This document shows positions 1 to 6,949 of a DNA stretch of 19,460 nucleotides, one piece after another (the stretch's first letter is position 1; each line of letters starts with the position of its first letter). Below the pieces are notes generated by a model. The model did no database searches and was not told the origin of the DNA. It saw only the letters and a list, made by a program, of their open reading frames with translations. Source of the stretch: an uncultured Bacilli bacterium (GTDB lineage Bacteria > Bacillota_I > Bacilli_A > RF39 > UBA660); contig CAQBKK010000021.1 in NCBI GenBank assembly GCA_948760655.1, positions 1 through 19,460 of the forward strand, written 5' to 3'. The position numbers and the translations under genes are program-made.

Positions 1-558
1 TAATGAATGATATTTATTAACTAAAACAGTATAGTCACTTTGATTGGTAATTTCCTCTATTTGGGTATAAAAGTCATGATCTAAACCAATATTCACTTTT
101 AAAACAGCTTCATCTAACGAACAATGGTGTAAATTTTGATAAGTTTCATATCTTGGTATTTTATCTACTTCAAAATTTTTAATTTGGTAAAAGGGATGCA
201 AATCTACTTTATCTATAGTAAGCAATTTTAAAAGATTCGATTCACTCAAAAAAGCATAAATATGATTTATATCATCTGCTGAATATTGTAACTGTAAAAG
301 CGTATTCACATGATTTATAAAATCTTTTTCTTCTTGAAAATGAATACGTGTATAATCATTTTCGTATTCTTTTAAAAACAAATGACTCTCCAAAGCAACT
401 TCTAAAGTTTTAGAATAATTATCATCGTCTATTTCCATAACATCTCTCACCTTATAATTATCTATATGATAAGTAAAAGAAAAAAATGAAAAAGTACTTA
501 TTCCTATAAAAAGAACAAAGTAAAAAAATACAATATATATTTTGGAATATGTTTTCAT
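1..558 (-). CDS. VanY-like (M15) D-alanyl-D-alanine carboxypeptidase, 3' part outside window
   Basis: Reading from an ATG at 558 on the minus strand, an open frame of 186 codons runs off the window start. An AGGTGG ribosome binding site lies at 568-563. The N-terminus has a short basic stretch and a hydrophobic segment at about residues 8-28, fitting a signal anchor. The following 150 residues are polar and lead into a stretch with VNIGLD, FYTQIEE and, at residues 180-186, VNKYHSL; this LVNKY element is what typically precedes the catalytic domain of VanY-type M15 carboxypeptidases in Firmicutes. The zinc ligands (SxHxxGxAxD and ExxH regions) lie outside the window, so activity cannot be judged. 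The inferred role is trimming the terminal D-alanine of peptidoglycan stem peptides outside the membrane. It is divergent from the carboxypeptidase gene starting at 680. Assignment rests on family resemblance of the linker only. Confidence 0.7.
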   Translation of the reverse strand, partial: MKTYSKIYIVFFYFVLFIGISTFSFFSFTYHIDNYKVRDVMEIDDDNYSKTLEVALESHLFLKEYENDYTRIHFQEEKDFINHVNTLLQLQYSADDINHIYAFLSESNLLKLLTIDKVDLHPFYQIKNFEVDKIPRYETYQNLHHCSLDEAVLKVNIGLDHDFYTQIEEITNQSDYTVLVNKYHSL

Positions 559-589
559 ACAACCACCTAAAAATCATTCCTTATTATTT

Positions 590-597
590 AGTATAAT
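590..597. promoter_or_regulatory. Overlapping divergent -10-like boxes
   Basis: TATAAT at 592-597 on the plus strand overlaps TATACT (595-590) on the minus strand. The minus-strand box would give a leader of about 25 bases for the VanY-like gene. Neither has a convincing -35 box at 17 bases, and the region is very AT-rich, so this is only a candidate. Confidence 0.25.
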
Positions 598-633
598 AAA
601 TCTTTAAAAAAATATTTAATAAGAAGAAAAAAG

Positions 634-661
634 TCATATTTTGTCTATCTCTACATACGTT
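634..661 (+). promoter_or_regulatory. Possible SigE-like promoter before the carboxypeptidase gene
   Basis: TCATATT at 634-640 fits the B. subtilis SigE -35 consensus KMATATT, and CATACGTT at 654-661 matches CATACAHT at seven of eight positions. The gap is 13 bases, one shorter than the usual 14-15. The start would fall at about 668, at the ribosome binding site, giving a leader of about 12 bases. SigE control of a sporulation carboxypeptidase (DacB) is known in B. subtilis, but one match in AT-rich DNA is weak evidence. Confidence 0.25.
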
Positions 662-679
662 TAACTAGAGGTGAAATAA

Positions 680-1822
680 GTGAAAAAAATAATTCTTTGT
701 ATCTTTCTTTTTATAATAGGAATAGGAGTAGCAAAAGCAGAGGATTTAACCCCAAATGTAGAAAGTGCAATTCTTTTAGAGGTATCAACAGGAAAGGTAA
801 TTTATGAAAAAAATGCCAATGTGCGTCTTGCTCCAGCATCTATGACAAAAATAATGAGTATGCTTTTAATTATGGAAGCAATAGATAATGGAAACTTAAG
901 TTTTGAAGATGACGTAGTAATAAGTGATAACGCATCAAGTATGGGTGGTAGTCAAATATTTTTACAAACAGGAGAAAAATACAAAGTAAAAGAACTAGTA
1001 AAAGGAATCGCAATCGCTAGTGGAAATGATGCAGTGGTAGCCATGGCTGAAAAAGTAAGTGGGAGTGTCTCTGCCTTTGTAGATCATATGAATAATAAAG
1101 CAAAGGCATTAGGACTAACGAATACCCATTTTGATAATCCGCATGGATTAGAAAGTGAAAACCATTACACAACAGCTAGAGACATGTCTGTGATGGCTCA
1201 AGAACTTTTGAAGCATGAGAAAATTTTAGAATTTACAAGCATCTATGAAGATTACTTAAAAAAACCAGATGGTTCTAGTGTATGGCTTGTAAATACCAAT
1301 CGTTTAGTCAGATTTTATGAAGGTGTCGATGGATTAAAAACAGGATTTACAGAGCAAGCTGGATATTGCATTACAACAACTGCAAAACGAGGGGACATGC
1401 GTCTTTTATCTGTAGTGATGAAAGCCGAAACAAGTGATTTAAGAAGTAAAGATACAGTCTCTATGTTAAATTATGGTTTTAATACCTATAAACTAAACGT
1501 TTTACTAAAAAAAGAAGATGAATTAGGAAGTATTAAAATTGAAAAAGGAAAAAAAGAAAATAGTAAAGTGTACTTAAAAGAAGATGTAACTATTCTTTCA
1601 AAAGTAAGTGATACTACTACAAATTTTAGTTACAACTTACTAACCAATGAGTTAGAAGCTCCCATAAAGAAAAATGAACGAGTGGGTTACTTAGAAGTAC
1701 TAGATGAAGAAGGAAATATTGTAAAAGAAGTAGACGTTGTTGTAAACGAAGATATTGAAAAAGCAAGTATATTAGATCTTTTTGGTCGAACGATAAAATT
1801 ATTTACTGGAGGTAGCTTTTAA
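680..1822 (+). CDS. dacF: D-alanyl-D-alanine carboxypeptidase, PBP5/DacF family (peptidase S11)
   Basis: This penicillin-binding protein removes the last D-alanine from peptidoglycan pentapeptides on the outer face of the membrane. All three active-site motifs are present: SMTK at residues 54-57 (nucleophile S54, K57), SGN at 114-116, and KTG at 220-222. Residues 1-20 are a signal peptide ending AKA before ED. The catalytic domain is followed by a beta-rich PBP5 C-terminal domain (about 280-360) and a short hydrophobic/amphipathic end (LDLFGRTIKLF) suited to membrane attachment. The 380-residue length is normal for the family. The start is GTG at 680, chosen because AGAGGTGA lies at 667-674. 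In B. subtilis dacF sits next to spoIIAA; here it is about 4.8 kb upstream of the spoIIAA-like gene, so the dacF name rests on context and a general DacA/DacB role is possible. Confidence 0.88.
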   Translation: MKKIILCIFLFIIGIGVAKAEDLTPNVESAILLEVSTGKVIYEKNANVRLAPASMTKIMSMLLIMEAIDNGNLSFEDDVVISDNASSMGGSQIFLQTGEKYKVKELVKGIAIASGNDAVVAMAEKVSGSVSAFVDHMNNKAKALGLTNTHFDNPHGLESENHYTTARDMSVMAQELLKHEKILEFTSIYEDYLKKPDGSSVWLVNTNRLVRFYEGVDGLKTGFTEQAGYCITTTAKRGDMRLLSVVMKAETSDLRSKDTVSMLNYGFNTYKLNVLLKKEDELGSIKIEKGKKENSKVYLKEDVTILSKVSDTTTNFSYNLLTNELEAPIKKNERVGYLEVLDEEGNIVKEVDVVVNEDIEKASILDLFGRTIKLFTGGSF

Positions 1823-1856
1823 TCTGTCTAAAAATGTAAAAATTGCTTGTAAATGA

Positions 1857-1886
1857 TTGTAAAATAGGTATTTCATACTATATAAT
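1857..1886 (+). promoter_or_regulatory. SigA-type promoter of the LCP gene
   Basis: TTGTAA at 1857-1862 and a perfect TATAAT at 1881-1886 are separated by 18 bases. The predicted start near 1893 gives a leader of about 24 bases to the ATG at 1917, with AAGGTGA at 1904-1910 as the ribosome binding site. No clear terminator separates this from the preceding gene. Confidence 0.6.
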
Positions 1887-1916
1887 GAGGTAGTATAAAT
1901 AGTAAGGTGAAAAGTC

Positions 1917-3389
1917 ATGGAAGGTGCAAAAAAGCAAAAGAAAAAAAAGAAAGCATTTTTTAGAAATTTAATTCTTATATTATTATTCATAAGTCTTCTA
2001 TCTTTAGGAATTATCTTTTTCTTAAATATGGTTCCCTTAATTTATTTTCTAGGTATTCTTCTTTTTGTTTTAATTTTTGATGTATTTATGTCCTATTTAA
2101 TTCTTGGACATGGTTGGAAAAAAAGATTTTTAGGTACAATTTTATCAATTATAATGATTATAGCAATGTGTTGTGTAGATAGCTATGCTTTTAGAACAAT
2201 CGACTTTTTAGGAAAAATAAATAGTTCTGGAAATTACAATACAGAAAATTATAGCGTAATTGTATTAAAAGATAACAAATATGACAAACTAAAAAATTTA
2301 CAAAATAAAATAGTAGGGATTGCCAAACTAGGAGAAGACAAAGGACTAGAGGATGCTAAGAAACATTTAGATAAAAAAATAGAGGTAGAATACCAAGAAA
2401 AAGAAGATCTTGCCACACTATTTTTAGAATTACAAGAAGAAAAAGTTGATGCTATTTTAATAGAAGATGCAGAAAAGAAAATGATAGAAGAAGAACATCC
2501 AGAATTTTTAAATTTAGAAAAAATAGTATATACCTTCTCAGTAGATATTGAAATAAAAGATGAACTTGTTAAAAATGTAGATATTCTAGATAAACCATTT
2601 AACATTTATATATCGGGAATAGATTCTTACGGGAAAATAACCAGTGTCTCAAGAAGCGATGTCAATATGGTAGTATCAATAAACCCAACAACCAATAAAA
2701 TATTATTAACAAGTATACCAAGAGATTATTACGTAAAATTAAATGGAATAAATACGGAATATAAAGATAAATTAACTCATGCTGGAATGCATGGAATAGA
2801 TACATCTATAAAAACAATAGAGGATTTATTAGATATTGATATTAATTACTATGTTAAAGTAAACTTTACCTCATTAGTAGATTTAGTAGAAAAACTAGAT
2901 GGAATTGATGTAGAATTAGATACCCCATTTAGAGCCTATTACGAAGAAAATGGAAAAATGGTAAACTATGCCTTTAAAAAAGGAACCAATCATTTAAATG
3001 GAAAACAAGCCTTAGCATTTGCAAGAGAAAGAAAAAGCCTACCCTTAGGAGATATAGCAAGAGTAGCTCATCAACAAATGATTATAAAAGGAATTATAGA
3101 TAAAGTGTTATCTAAAAATATAATAACAAAATATAGTGATATTTTAGCTTCTTTAGAAGGAAAATTTATTACTAACTTTGGAACCCAAAATATAAGCAAA
3201 CTTGTAAAAACTCAAATAAAAGACAACCCAAATTGGGAAATCCAAAACTATACTCTAAGAGGAGTAGATGCTCACGAATACACATACTCTTATAAAAGAA
3301 GTAAATCTTATGTAATGGAACCCAAAGAAGAATCAATTATAGAAGCAAAAGATTTAATAAACCGTGTTTTTGAAATCCCAAACGAGTAA
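1917..3389 (+). CDS. LytR-CpsA-Psr (LCP) family wall glycopolymer ligase with extra solute-binding-like domain
   Basis: LCP proteins transfer undecaprenyl-linked anionic polymers to peptidoglycan outside the membrane. The N-terminus is a lysine-rich cytosolic tail followed by three hydrophobic segments at about residues 16-37, 39-63 and 71-87. The LCP catalytic core occupies about 228-395: SRSD at 245-248, SIPRD at 266-270, KLTHAG at 285-290, and ARER...GDIAR at 369-382, which supply the conserved Arg and Asp residues that bind pyrophosphate and metal. Between membrane and LCP core lies an alpha/beta stretch (about 112-215) with a periplasmic-binding-like pattern (NYSVIVLKDN, then a VDAILIED strand). 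This makes it longer (490 residues) than a simple LCP. It is monocistronic, with its own promoter and a terminator overlapping its stop. Confidence 0.88.
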   Translation: MEGAKKQKKKKKAFFRNLILILLFISLLSLGIIFFLNMVPLIYFLGILLFVLIFDVFMSYLILGHGWKKRFLGTILSIIMIIAMCCVDSYAFRTIDFLGKINSSGNYNTENYSVIVLKDNKYDKLKNLQNKIVGIAKLGEDKGLEDAKKHLDKKIEVEYQEKEDLATLFLELQEEKVDAILIEDAEKKMIEEEHPEFLNLEKIVYTFSVDIEIKDELVKNVDILDKPFNIYISGIDSYGKITSVSRSDVNMVVSINPTTNKILLTSIPRDYYVKLNGINTEYKDKLTHAGMHGIDTSIKTIEDLLDIDINYYVKVNFTSLVDLVEKLDGIDVELDTPFRAYYEENGKMVNYAFKKGTNHLNGKQALAFARERKSLPLGDIARVAHQQMIIKGIIDKVLSKNIITKYSDILASLEGKFITNFGTQNISKLVKTQIKDNPNWEIQNYTLRGVDAHEYTYSYKRSKSYVMEPKEESIIEAKDLINRVFEIPNE

Positions 3390-3400
3390 GGGATTTTTTT
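3373..3400 (+). terminator. Rho-independent terminator overlapping the LCP stop codon
   Basis: AAATCCC (3373-3379) pairs with GGGATTT (3390-3396) around a 10-base loop, followed by T residues to 3400. The stop codon TAA (3387-3389) lies in the loop. Confidence 0.8.
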
Positions 3401-3416
3401 GCTTAAAAAGAAAATG

Positions 3417-3425
3417 TGCTATACT
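3417..3425 (+). promoter_or_regulatory. Extended -10 promoter for the coiled-coil protein gene
   Basis: TGC immediately precedes TATACT (3420-3425), an extended -10 arrangement; upstream is only a T-rich stretch (the terminator tail) and no good -35. The start near 3432 would coincide with the AAAGGAG ribosome binding site at 3431-3437. Confidence 0.45.
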
Positions 3426-3449
3426 TAGAAAAAGGAGTAATAGAAATAC

Positions 3450-4466
3450 ATGAATAAGTTTATTAGACTACAAAAGGAAAAAGGGAAACTAGAAAGAGAA
3501 AGAGAGAAATTAGAAAGACAAAAAGAGGAACTTGCAATTCAGGAAGAAAGCTTAAATCAAGAAATAGGTGTTAAAAAAAGTGAAATGTCAAGTTGCTACC
3601 AAGAATTTTTTGATAAAAAACAAAATAAGGAATTTGTGTTATATGAACGATTTCCAAGTAGAGAAATGTTAAAAGCTTATTATAAACATACATTTCCTCT
3701 AGTAGCACAAGGAAAATTTAATAGTAAAGAATTAGTAGAAGCGATAAAACAACTTTATAGTTTAGAAAGACAAAAAGAATATGCTATCTTAACACTAGGA
3801 CTTGTAGAAAAAGACTCTACAAAAGATTATGGTTTTACATCTGAAAGCTTAATACCACATCTTTATTTTTTAGTAGGAAATGAAAAAACACTTGCTCCAT
3901 TTAAAGAATACGATGGGCAATTTCTCAATGATGGTTTTTTAAAACCAACATTAGAAGATAGATATAAAAAAGATTTTATGGTTATTGAAGCAGAAAGATA
4001 CCTTAGAAATAGAGAAGAGGTTCTTCCTATGGAATGCCTAATGAATTCATTTTTTGTAGGAAGAAAGAACCAAATAAATTATAGAAACTATTTAAAATAT
4101 TCTCGTAATTATATAGATACAGTAGAAAGTTGCACTTTTAGTAAATTTGTACAGATATTTAGAAATCCTTTAACAAATAATGAAACTTTTGATGAGAAGT
4201 ATAAAAATTGTTATAAAAAAGACTATTATAATGGGATTCAAAAGGTACTAAAATATAATTTAACCACTCCCGATGCCTTTATCGCAAAAGTATTAATTAG
4301 TATTTGTATTTACAAAAGAAATAATGGAATTACTGAATTAACGAGTGATGATTATAATCATATTTTTGAAGTATTGTATGGGGAAAAAGTAGATATTATT
4401 GGTTTATCTGAGAGTGAAATCACACGAAACCTAACTTATGTTCCCAATTCAAAATATGGAATTTAA
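3450..4466 (+). CDS. Hypothetical cytosolic protein with N-terminal coiled coil
   Basis: I do not recognise this 338-residue protein. Residues about 5-47 are almost entirely Lys, Glu, Arg, Gln and Leu in heptad-like order (KLERERE, KLERQKEEL), a clear coiled coil. The remainder is a mixed, mainly helical globular region rich in Tyr, Phe and Lys, without transmembrane segments or a signal peptide. There are three cysteines between about residues 195 and 255 but no CxxC motif. The ATG at 3450 is preceded by AAAGGAG at 3431-3437, an unusually long 12-base spacing, so the start is fairly but not fully certain. It is flanked by a terminator upstream and a strong promoter downstream, so it seems to be transcribed alone. 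Self-association through the coiled coil is inferred. Confidence 0.75.
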   Translation: MNKFIRLQKEKGKLEREREKLERQKEELAIQEESLNQEIGVKKSEMSSCYQEFFDKKQNKEFVLYERFPSREMLKAYYKHTFPLVAQGKFNSKELVEAIKQLYSLERQKEYAILTLGLVEKDSTKDYGFTSESLIPHLYFLVGNEKTLAPFKEYDGQFLNDGFLKPTLEDRYKKDFMVIEAERYLRNREEVLPMECLMNSFFVGRKNQINYRNYLKYSRNYIDTVESCTFSKFVQIFRNPLTNNETFDEKYKNCYKKDYYNGIQKVLKYNLTTPDAFIAKVLISICIYKRNNGITELTSDDYNHIFEVLYGEKVDIIGLSESEITRNLTYVPNSKYGI

Positions 4467-4482
4467 AATTGTTTTAAAAATA

Positions 4483-4511
4483 TTGTCATAAAATGTAGAA
4501 TTTGGTATACT
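4483..4511 (+). promoter_or_regulatory. Strong SigA-type promoter
   Basis: TTGTCA (4483-4488), 17-base spacer, TATACT (4506-4511). The predicted start near 4518 excludes translation from the in-frame ATG at 4516 and supports the ATG at 4534, giving a leader of about 16 bases. Confidence 0.75.
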
Positions 4512-4533
4512 CTTTATGGAAAGAGGAGTTTAT

Positions 4534-5541
4534 ATGGGAAAAAGAGAAGAATTTGAACGTATAATTAAGAAAAAAGGATTGGGATTATTAATTGCAGGAT
4601 TATTTATCATTCTATCTGCATTAGTAACCGACGCAGTCTACTATTTTTCACACAAAGATTACACCAAAGATGCTAAACCAATGATTGAGGCTAAAACAGG
4701 AGAATTTGCTTATATTGAAGTAGGTTTAATGAGTCCTTATTTTGCTAAAAATGACTATACAGGTACAGAACACTTTACTTACTTTGTATGGGACGAAGAA
4801 TATGCGTATATTGCAGATATTAAAGAGAAAGATAAAGAGAGTCTAAAAGAAATTTATGACTATGTTGTAAATTTTGATGAAGATAAAGCAGAACCAGCAA
4901 CAGTAAGAATTTATGGAAAAGTAAAAACCATTCCATCAGACCTAAAAAAGATTGCAGTAGATGGCTACAATGAATTTTTAGGAGAAAAAACATTAACACT
5001 TACCAACTTTAAAGATTATCTAGGAACAACTTACTTAGATACGTATGAAACACCAATAAGTGAAGTTATCAACACACTTTCTATAAGCGTAATATTTATA
5101 GCAATAGGTGGATTTTTAGTACTAGCTTATTTCTGTGTAAAAAATAGAACCAAAAGAAACATCAAAAAAGTAGAAGAAAAATGGGATAAAATCTTACAAG
5201 AAATAGATGCAGAAGATAGCATTTATTATAAAAAAGCCAATTTATACATAACAAAAAATTACTTATTGAGTTATCAAAGTGGCTTAGAAATATATGACTA
5301 CAAAGATATAGTATGGATTTATCCACATGAATATCGTTACAATGGTTCATTAAGTCAAAAGAGTATGATGATTGTTCTAAATAATTCAAAAGCTAAAAAA
5401 CTAGCAACTGTTAGTGCTAGCAAGAAAAACTTAAATATGTTTGATGAAATGTATGAATCATTATTAAATAGAATGCCAGATGTACTAAGTGGTTATACCA
5501 AAGAAAATAAAGAAAAAGCTAAAGAATTATATAAAAAATAA
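4534..5541 (+). CDS. Two-TM membrane protein with extracytoplasmic domain and PH-like cytosolic tail
   Basis: This 335-residue protein begins with a basic segment (MGKREEFERIIKKK), then TM1 at about residues 15-38, an acidic extracytoplasmic domain (about 40-178), TM2 at about 180-202, and a basic stop-transfer (KNRTKRNIKK). The cytosolic tail (about 225-312) has a strand pattern LYITKNYLLS / GLEIYDYKDIVWIY / SMMIVLNN that resembles bacterial PH-like membrane-associated domains; this is a reading of pattern, not a search. It may belong to an uncharacterised Firmicutes membrane family of the DUF6709 type, unverified. Start choice: an ATG at 4516 is in frame, but the -10 box ends at 4511; AGAGGAG at 4522-4528 sits five bases before the ATG at 4534. 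The gene has its own promoter and terminator. Function unknown. Confidence 0.75.
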   Translation: MGKREEFERIIKKKGLGLLIAGLFIILSALVTDAVYYFSHKDYTKDAKPMIEAKTGEFAYIEVGLMSPYFAKNDYTGTEHFTYFVWDEEYAYIADIKEKDKESLKEIYDYVVNFDEDKAEPATVRIYGKVKTIPSDLKKIAVDGYNEFLGEKTLTLTNFKDYLGTTYLDTYETPISEVINTLSISVIFIAIGGFLVLAYFCVKNRTKRNIKKVEEKWDKILQEIDAEDSIYYKKANLYITKNYLLSYQSGLEIYDYKDIVWIYPHEYRYNGSLSQKSMMIVLNNSKAKKLATVSASKKNLNMFDEMYESLLNRMPDVLSGYTKENKEKAKELYKK

Positions 5542-5567
5542 AAAGTTCAAATTATCTGAACTTTTTT
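5541..5567 (+). terminator. Rho-independent terminator starting in the stop codon
   Basis: AAAAGTTCA (5541-5549) pairs with TGAACTTTT (5557-5565) around a 7-base loop, with T residues to 5567. Its first base is the last base of the TAA stop. Confidence 0.85.
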
Positions 5568-5600
5568 CTATCTGAAAATGTAAAAGGAAGTGGTAAAAAA

Positions 5601-6482
5601 ATGGATACCTATACAAATCATTATGAAAAAAATCATACCAACTTACGCATAGAATTAAAAATAAAAGAACAAACGGTAAAAGAACATACCAAAATGACAG
5701 AAAGAATAAACTATAGTTTTTCTAAATTGAATAGTTATGATGACATAGTAACAATTGTAAAATGGTTAAGAACATGTCTGCGTGGAATCGATGAAAAAAA
5801 GTTAGAAATAATTACTTGTGGAAACAAGAAATATTGTAAAGTAATCTATAGAAAAGGAGAACTTGTAGAATATATGGCTAACTTTAATATAAATGGAGAA
5901 TTTATAAATATTTGCTTTAAATTGGACAGAATAGATATTTCTAGTCCCTTAAAAGATTCGAGCAAACAAGAAGTATATAAACAAGTGATAGAAAAGGGAA
6001 TGGATGAAATATTGAATTTAAAAAGAATCTATCCAATAACTTTAACTGAAGAGGAAGAATTTTTAGGAACATACTTTAAAGTATTTTATGGAAAAAATCT
6101 CAATTTTCATAAAGAAGACATATATGCAGAAATAAATCTTTTATATTCTATATTAGCATTATTTCAAATTCCATTTAATAAAGAGAGATTTCTACCAAAT
6201 TCTTTACTATTACAAAATACAATTGATTCTTTAATACCTCTTGAAGAATTAGAAGGAAAAGAAAGTACAGAAAAAGAAGATAAAATAAAAATAATTTTAC
6301 AAAAAGTGAAAGAATATTTTGGTGATTTATTAAACGAGACAGAAAATCGTGCTTTAAAATTAGAAGAGCTAGCAAAAAAACTATATGTTGTAAATAATTA
6401 TTTTACTATTTCAGAAAATCAGACATCGCTTCCTACCTTAGAAATAGTGGAACAAAGATTACAATATCTGAAACAAAAATAA
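5601..6482 (+). CDS. Hypothetical protein
   Basis: I do not recognise this 293-residue protein. It has no signal peptide, transmembrane segment or cysteine motif. The first half is alpha/beta (for example LEIITCGNKKYCKVIYRKG around residues 73-91, with an antiparallel strand look); the second half (from about 145) is helical, with a highly charged stretch LEELEGKESTEKEDKIK around 212-228 and a Leu/Lys/Glu-rich C-terminus that could form a coiled coil. The ATG at 5601 follows AAGGAAG at 5584-5590. There is almost no space between the upstream terminator and this ribosome binding site; a weak TTCAAA (5546-5551) / TATCTG (5569-5574) pair at 17 bases overlaps the hairpin, so the gene may depend on readthrough. 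It ends in its own hairpin just before the sporulation genes. Confidence 0.72.
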   Translation: MDTYTNHYEKNHTNLRIELKIKEQTVKEHTKMTERINYSFSKLNSYDDIVTIVKWLRTCLRGIDEKKLEIITCGNKKYCKVIYRKGELVEYMANFNINGEFINICFKLDRIDISSPLKDSSKQEVYKQVIEKGMDEILNLKRIYPITLTEEEEFLGTYFKVFYGKNLNFHKEDIYAEINLLYSILALFQIPFNKERFLPNSLLLQNTIDSLIPLEELEGKESTEKEDKIKIILQKVKEYFGDLLNETENRALKLEELAKKLYVVNNYFTISENQTSLPTLEIVEQRLQYLKQK

Positions 6483-6504
6483 GCAAGAAAGCTTGTTTTT
6501 TTTT
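6475..6504 (+). terminator. Rho-independent terminator overlapping a stop codon
   Basis: AAGC (6481-6484) pairs with GCTT (6491-6494) around AAGAAA; the stem extends outward through a T-G and several A-T pairs into a run of nine Ts (6496-6504). The TAA stop (6480-6482) is inside the stem. Confidence 0.7.
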
Positions 6505-6525
6505 GCATTTTTAAAGTTTTATCCA

Positions 6526-6562
6526 AGGAAGTTTTGACATCATTTGTCGAATCGGTTTAAAT
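6526..6562 (+). promoter_or_regulatory. Promoter of the spoIIAA-sigF operon: SigA-type with overlapping SigH-like boxes
   Basis: A perfect TTGACA (6534-6539) is followed after 17 bases by TTAAAT (6557-6562), four of six -10 matches. Overlapping it are AGGAAGT (6526-6532) and CGAAT (6548-6552), resembling the SigH consensus AGGAWWT / HGAAT, but with a 15-base gap instead of about 12-14. In B. subtilis spoIIA is SigH-dependent. Which sigma factor is used here cannot be settled from sequence. Confidence 0.45.
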
Positions 6563-6605
6563 TACATTCATTTTACACTATATTAAACTTGCAAGGGTGA
6601 TAAAA

Positions 6606-6938
6606 ATGTTTCATGTAGATTTGGAATACAATAAAGGAATTTTATTTGCAAGACTAAGAGGAAACTTAACCAAAAAAGGTTCTTATAAGTTAAATGATTA
6701 TTTAATTCCAGTAATTCTAAAACATAAAATTAAATATTTAGTGTATAACCTATATGAAGTAACAGGAATAGATAAAAGTGGGTACGAAGCACTAATCAAT
6801 ACAAAATGTGCCATCAGAACCAATAAAGGAAAAATAGTTTTATGTGAAGTACCAGATGAATTTGCGAGTGAAATAAAAAAACTTCGAATTAAAAAAACAG
6901 CGAGTGAGTTGTCCGCTTTAGATTTAATTGAAGTCTAA
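6606..6938 (+). CDS. spoIIAA: SpoIIAA-like STAS-domain anti-anti-sigma factor homologue lacking the phosphorylatable serine
   Basis: This 110-residue protein is a single STAS domain, the fold of SpoIIAA, which in B. subtilis releases SigF by binding the anti-sigma kinase SpoIIAB. Visible STAS features are GILFARLRGNLTK near the N-terminus, the KYLVYNLYEV strand, and the loop IDKSG at residues 55-59. In B. subtilis the equivalent loop is D57-S58-S59-G60 and S58 is the residue phosphorylated by SpoIIAB; here that position is lysine (K57), with only the second serine kept (S58). The next gene is SigF, 11 bases downstream, with no spoIIAB between. An in-frame GTG at 6597 is rejected because it lies within the ribosome binding site (AAGGGTG, 6593-6599); the ATG at 6606 is correctly spaced. 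The protein may regulate SigF by a changed mechanism. Confidence 0.72.
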   Translation: MFHVDLEYNKGILFARLRGNLTKKGSYKLNDYLIPVILKHKIKYLVYNLYEVTGIDKSGYEALINTKCAIRTNKGKIVLCEVPDEFASEIKKLRIKKTASELSALDLIEV

Positions 6939-6949
6939 GGAGAGAGATT

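Noticed and set aside
2249..2605. Minus-strand open frame inside the LCP gene
   Set aside because: It is Ser/Phe-rich with low-complexity composition, as expected from the complement of Lys/Glu-rich coding sequence, and has no ribosome binding site; the same applies to minus-strand frames at 1799-1990, 5162-5389, 6175-6375, 7064-7246, 10324-10596, 10926-11138, 11616-11843, 12560-12748, 16583-16798 and 16837-17046.
4516..4533. Upstream ATG for the two-TM protein
   Set aside because: It starts four bases after a good -10 box, before the predicted transcript start, and has no ribosome binding site; the ATG at 4534 does.
6597..6605. GTG start for the SpoIIAA-like gene
   Set aside because: This GTG is part of the AAGGGTG ribosome binding site; the same reasoning rejects GTG starts at 10053 (minus strand) for the XRE gene and 18546 for scpB.
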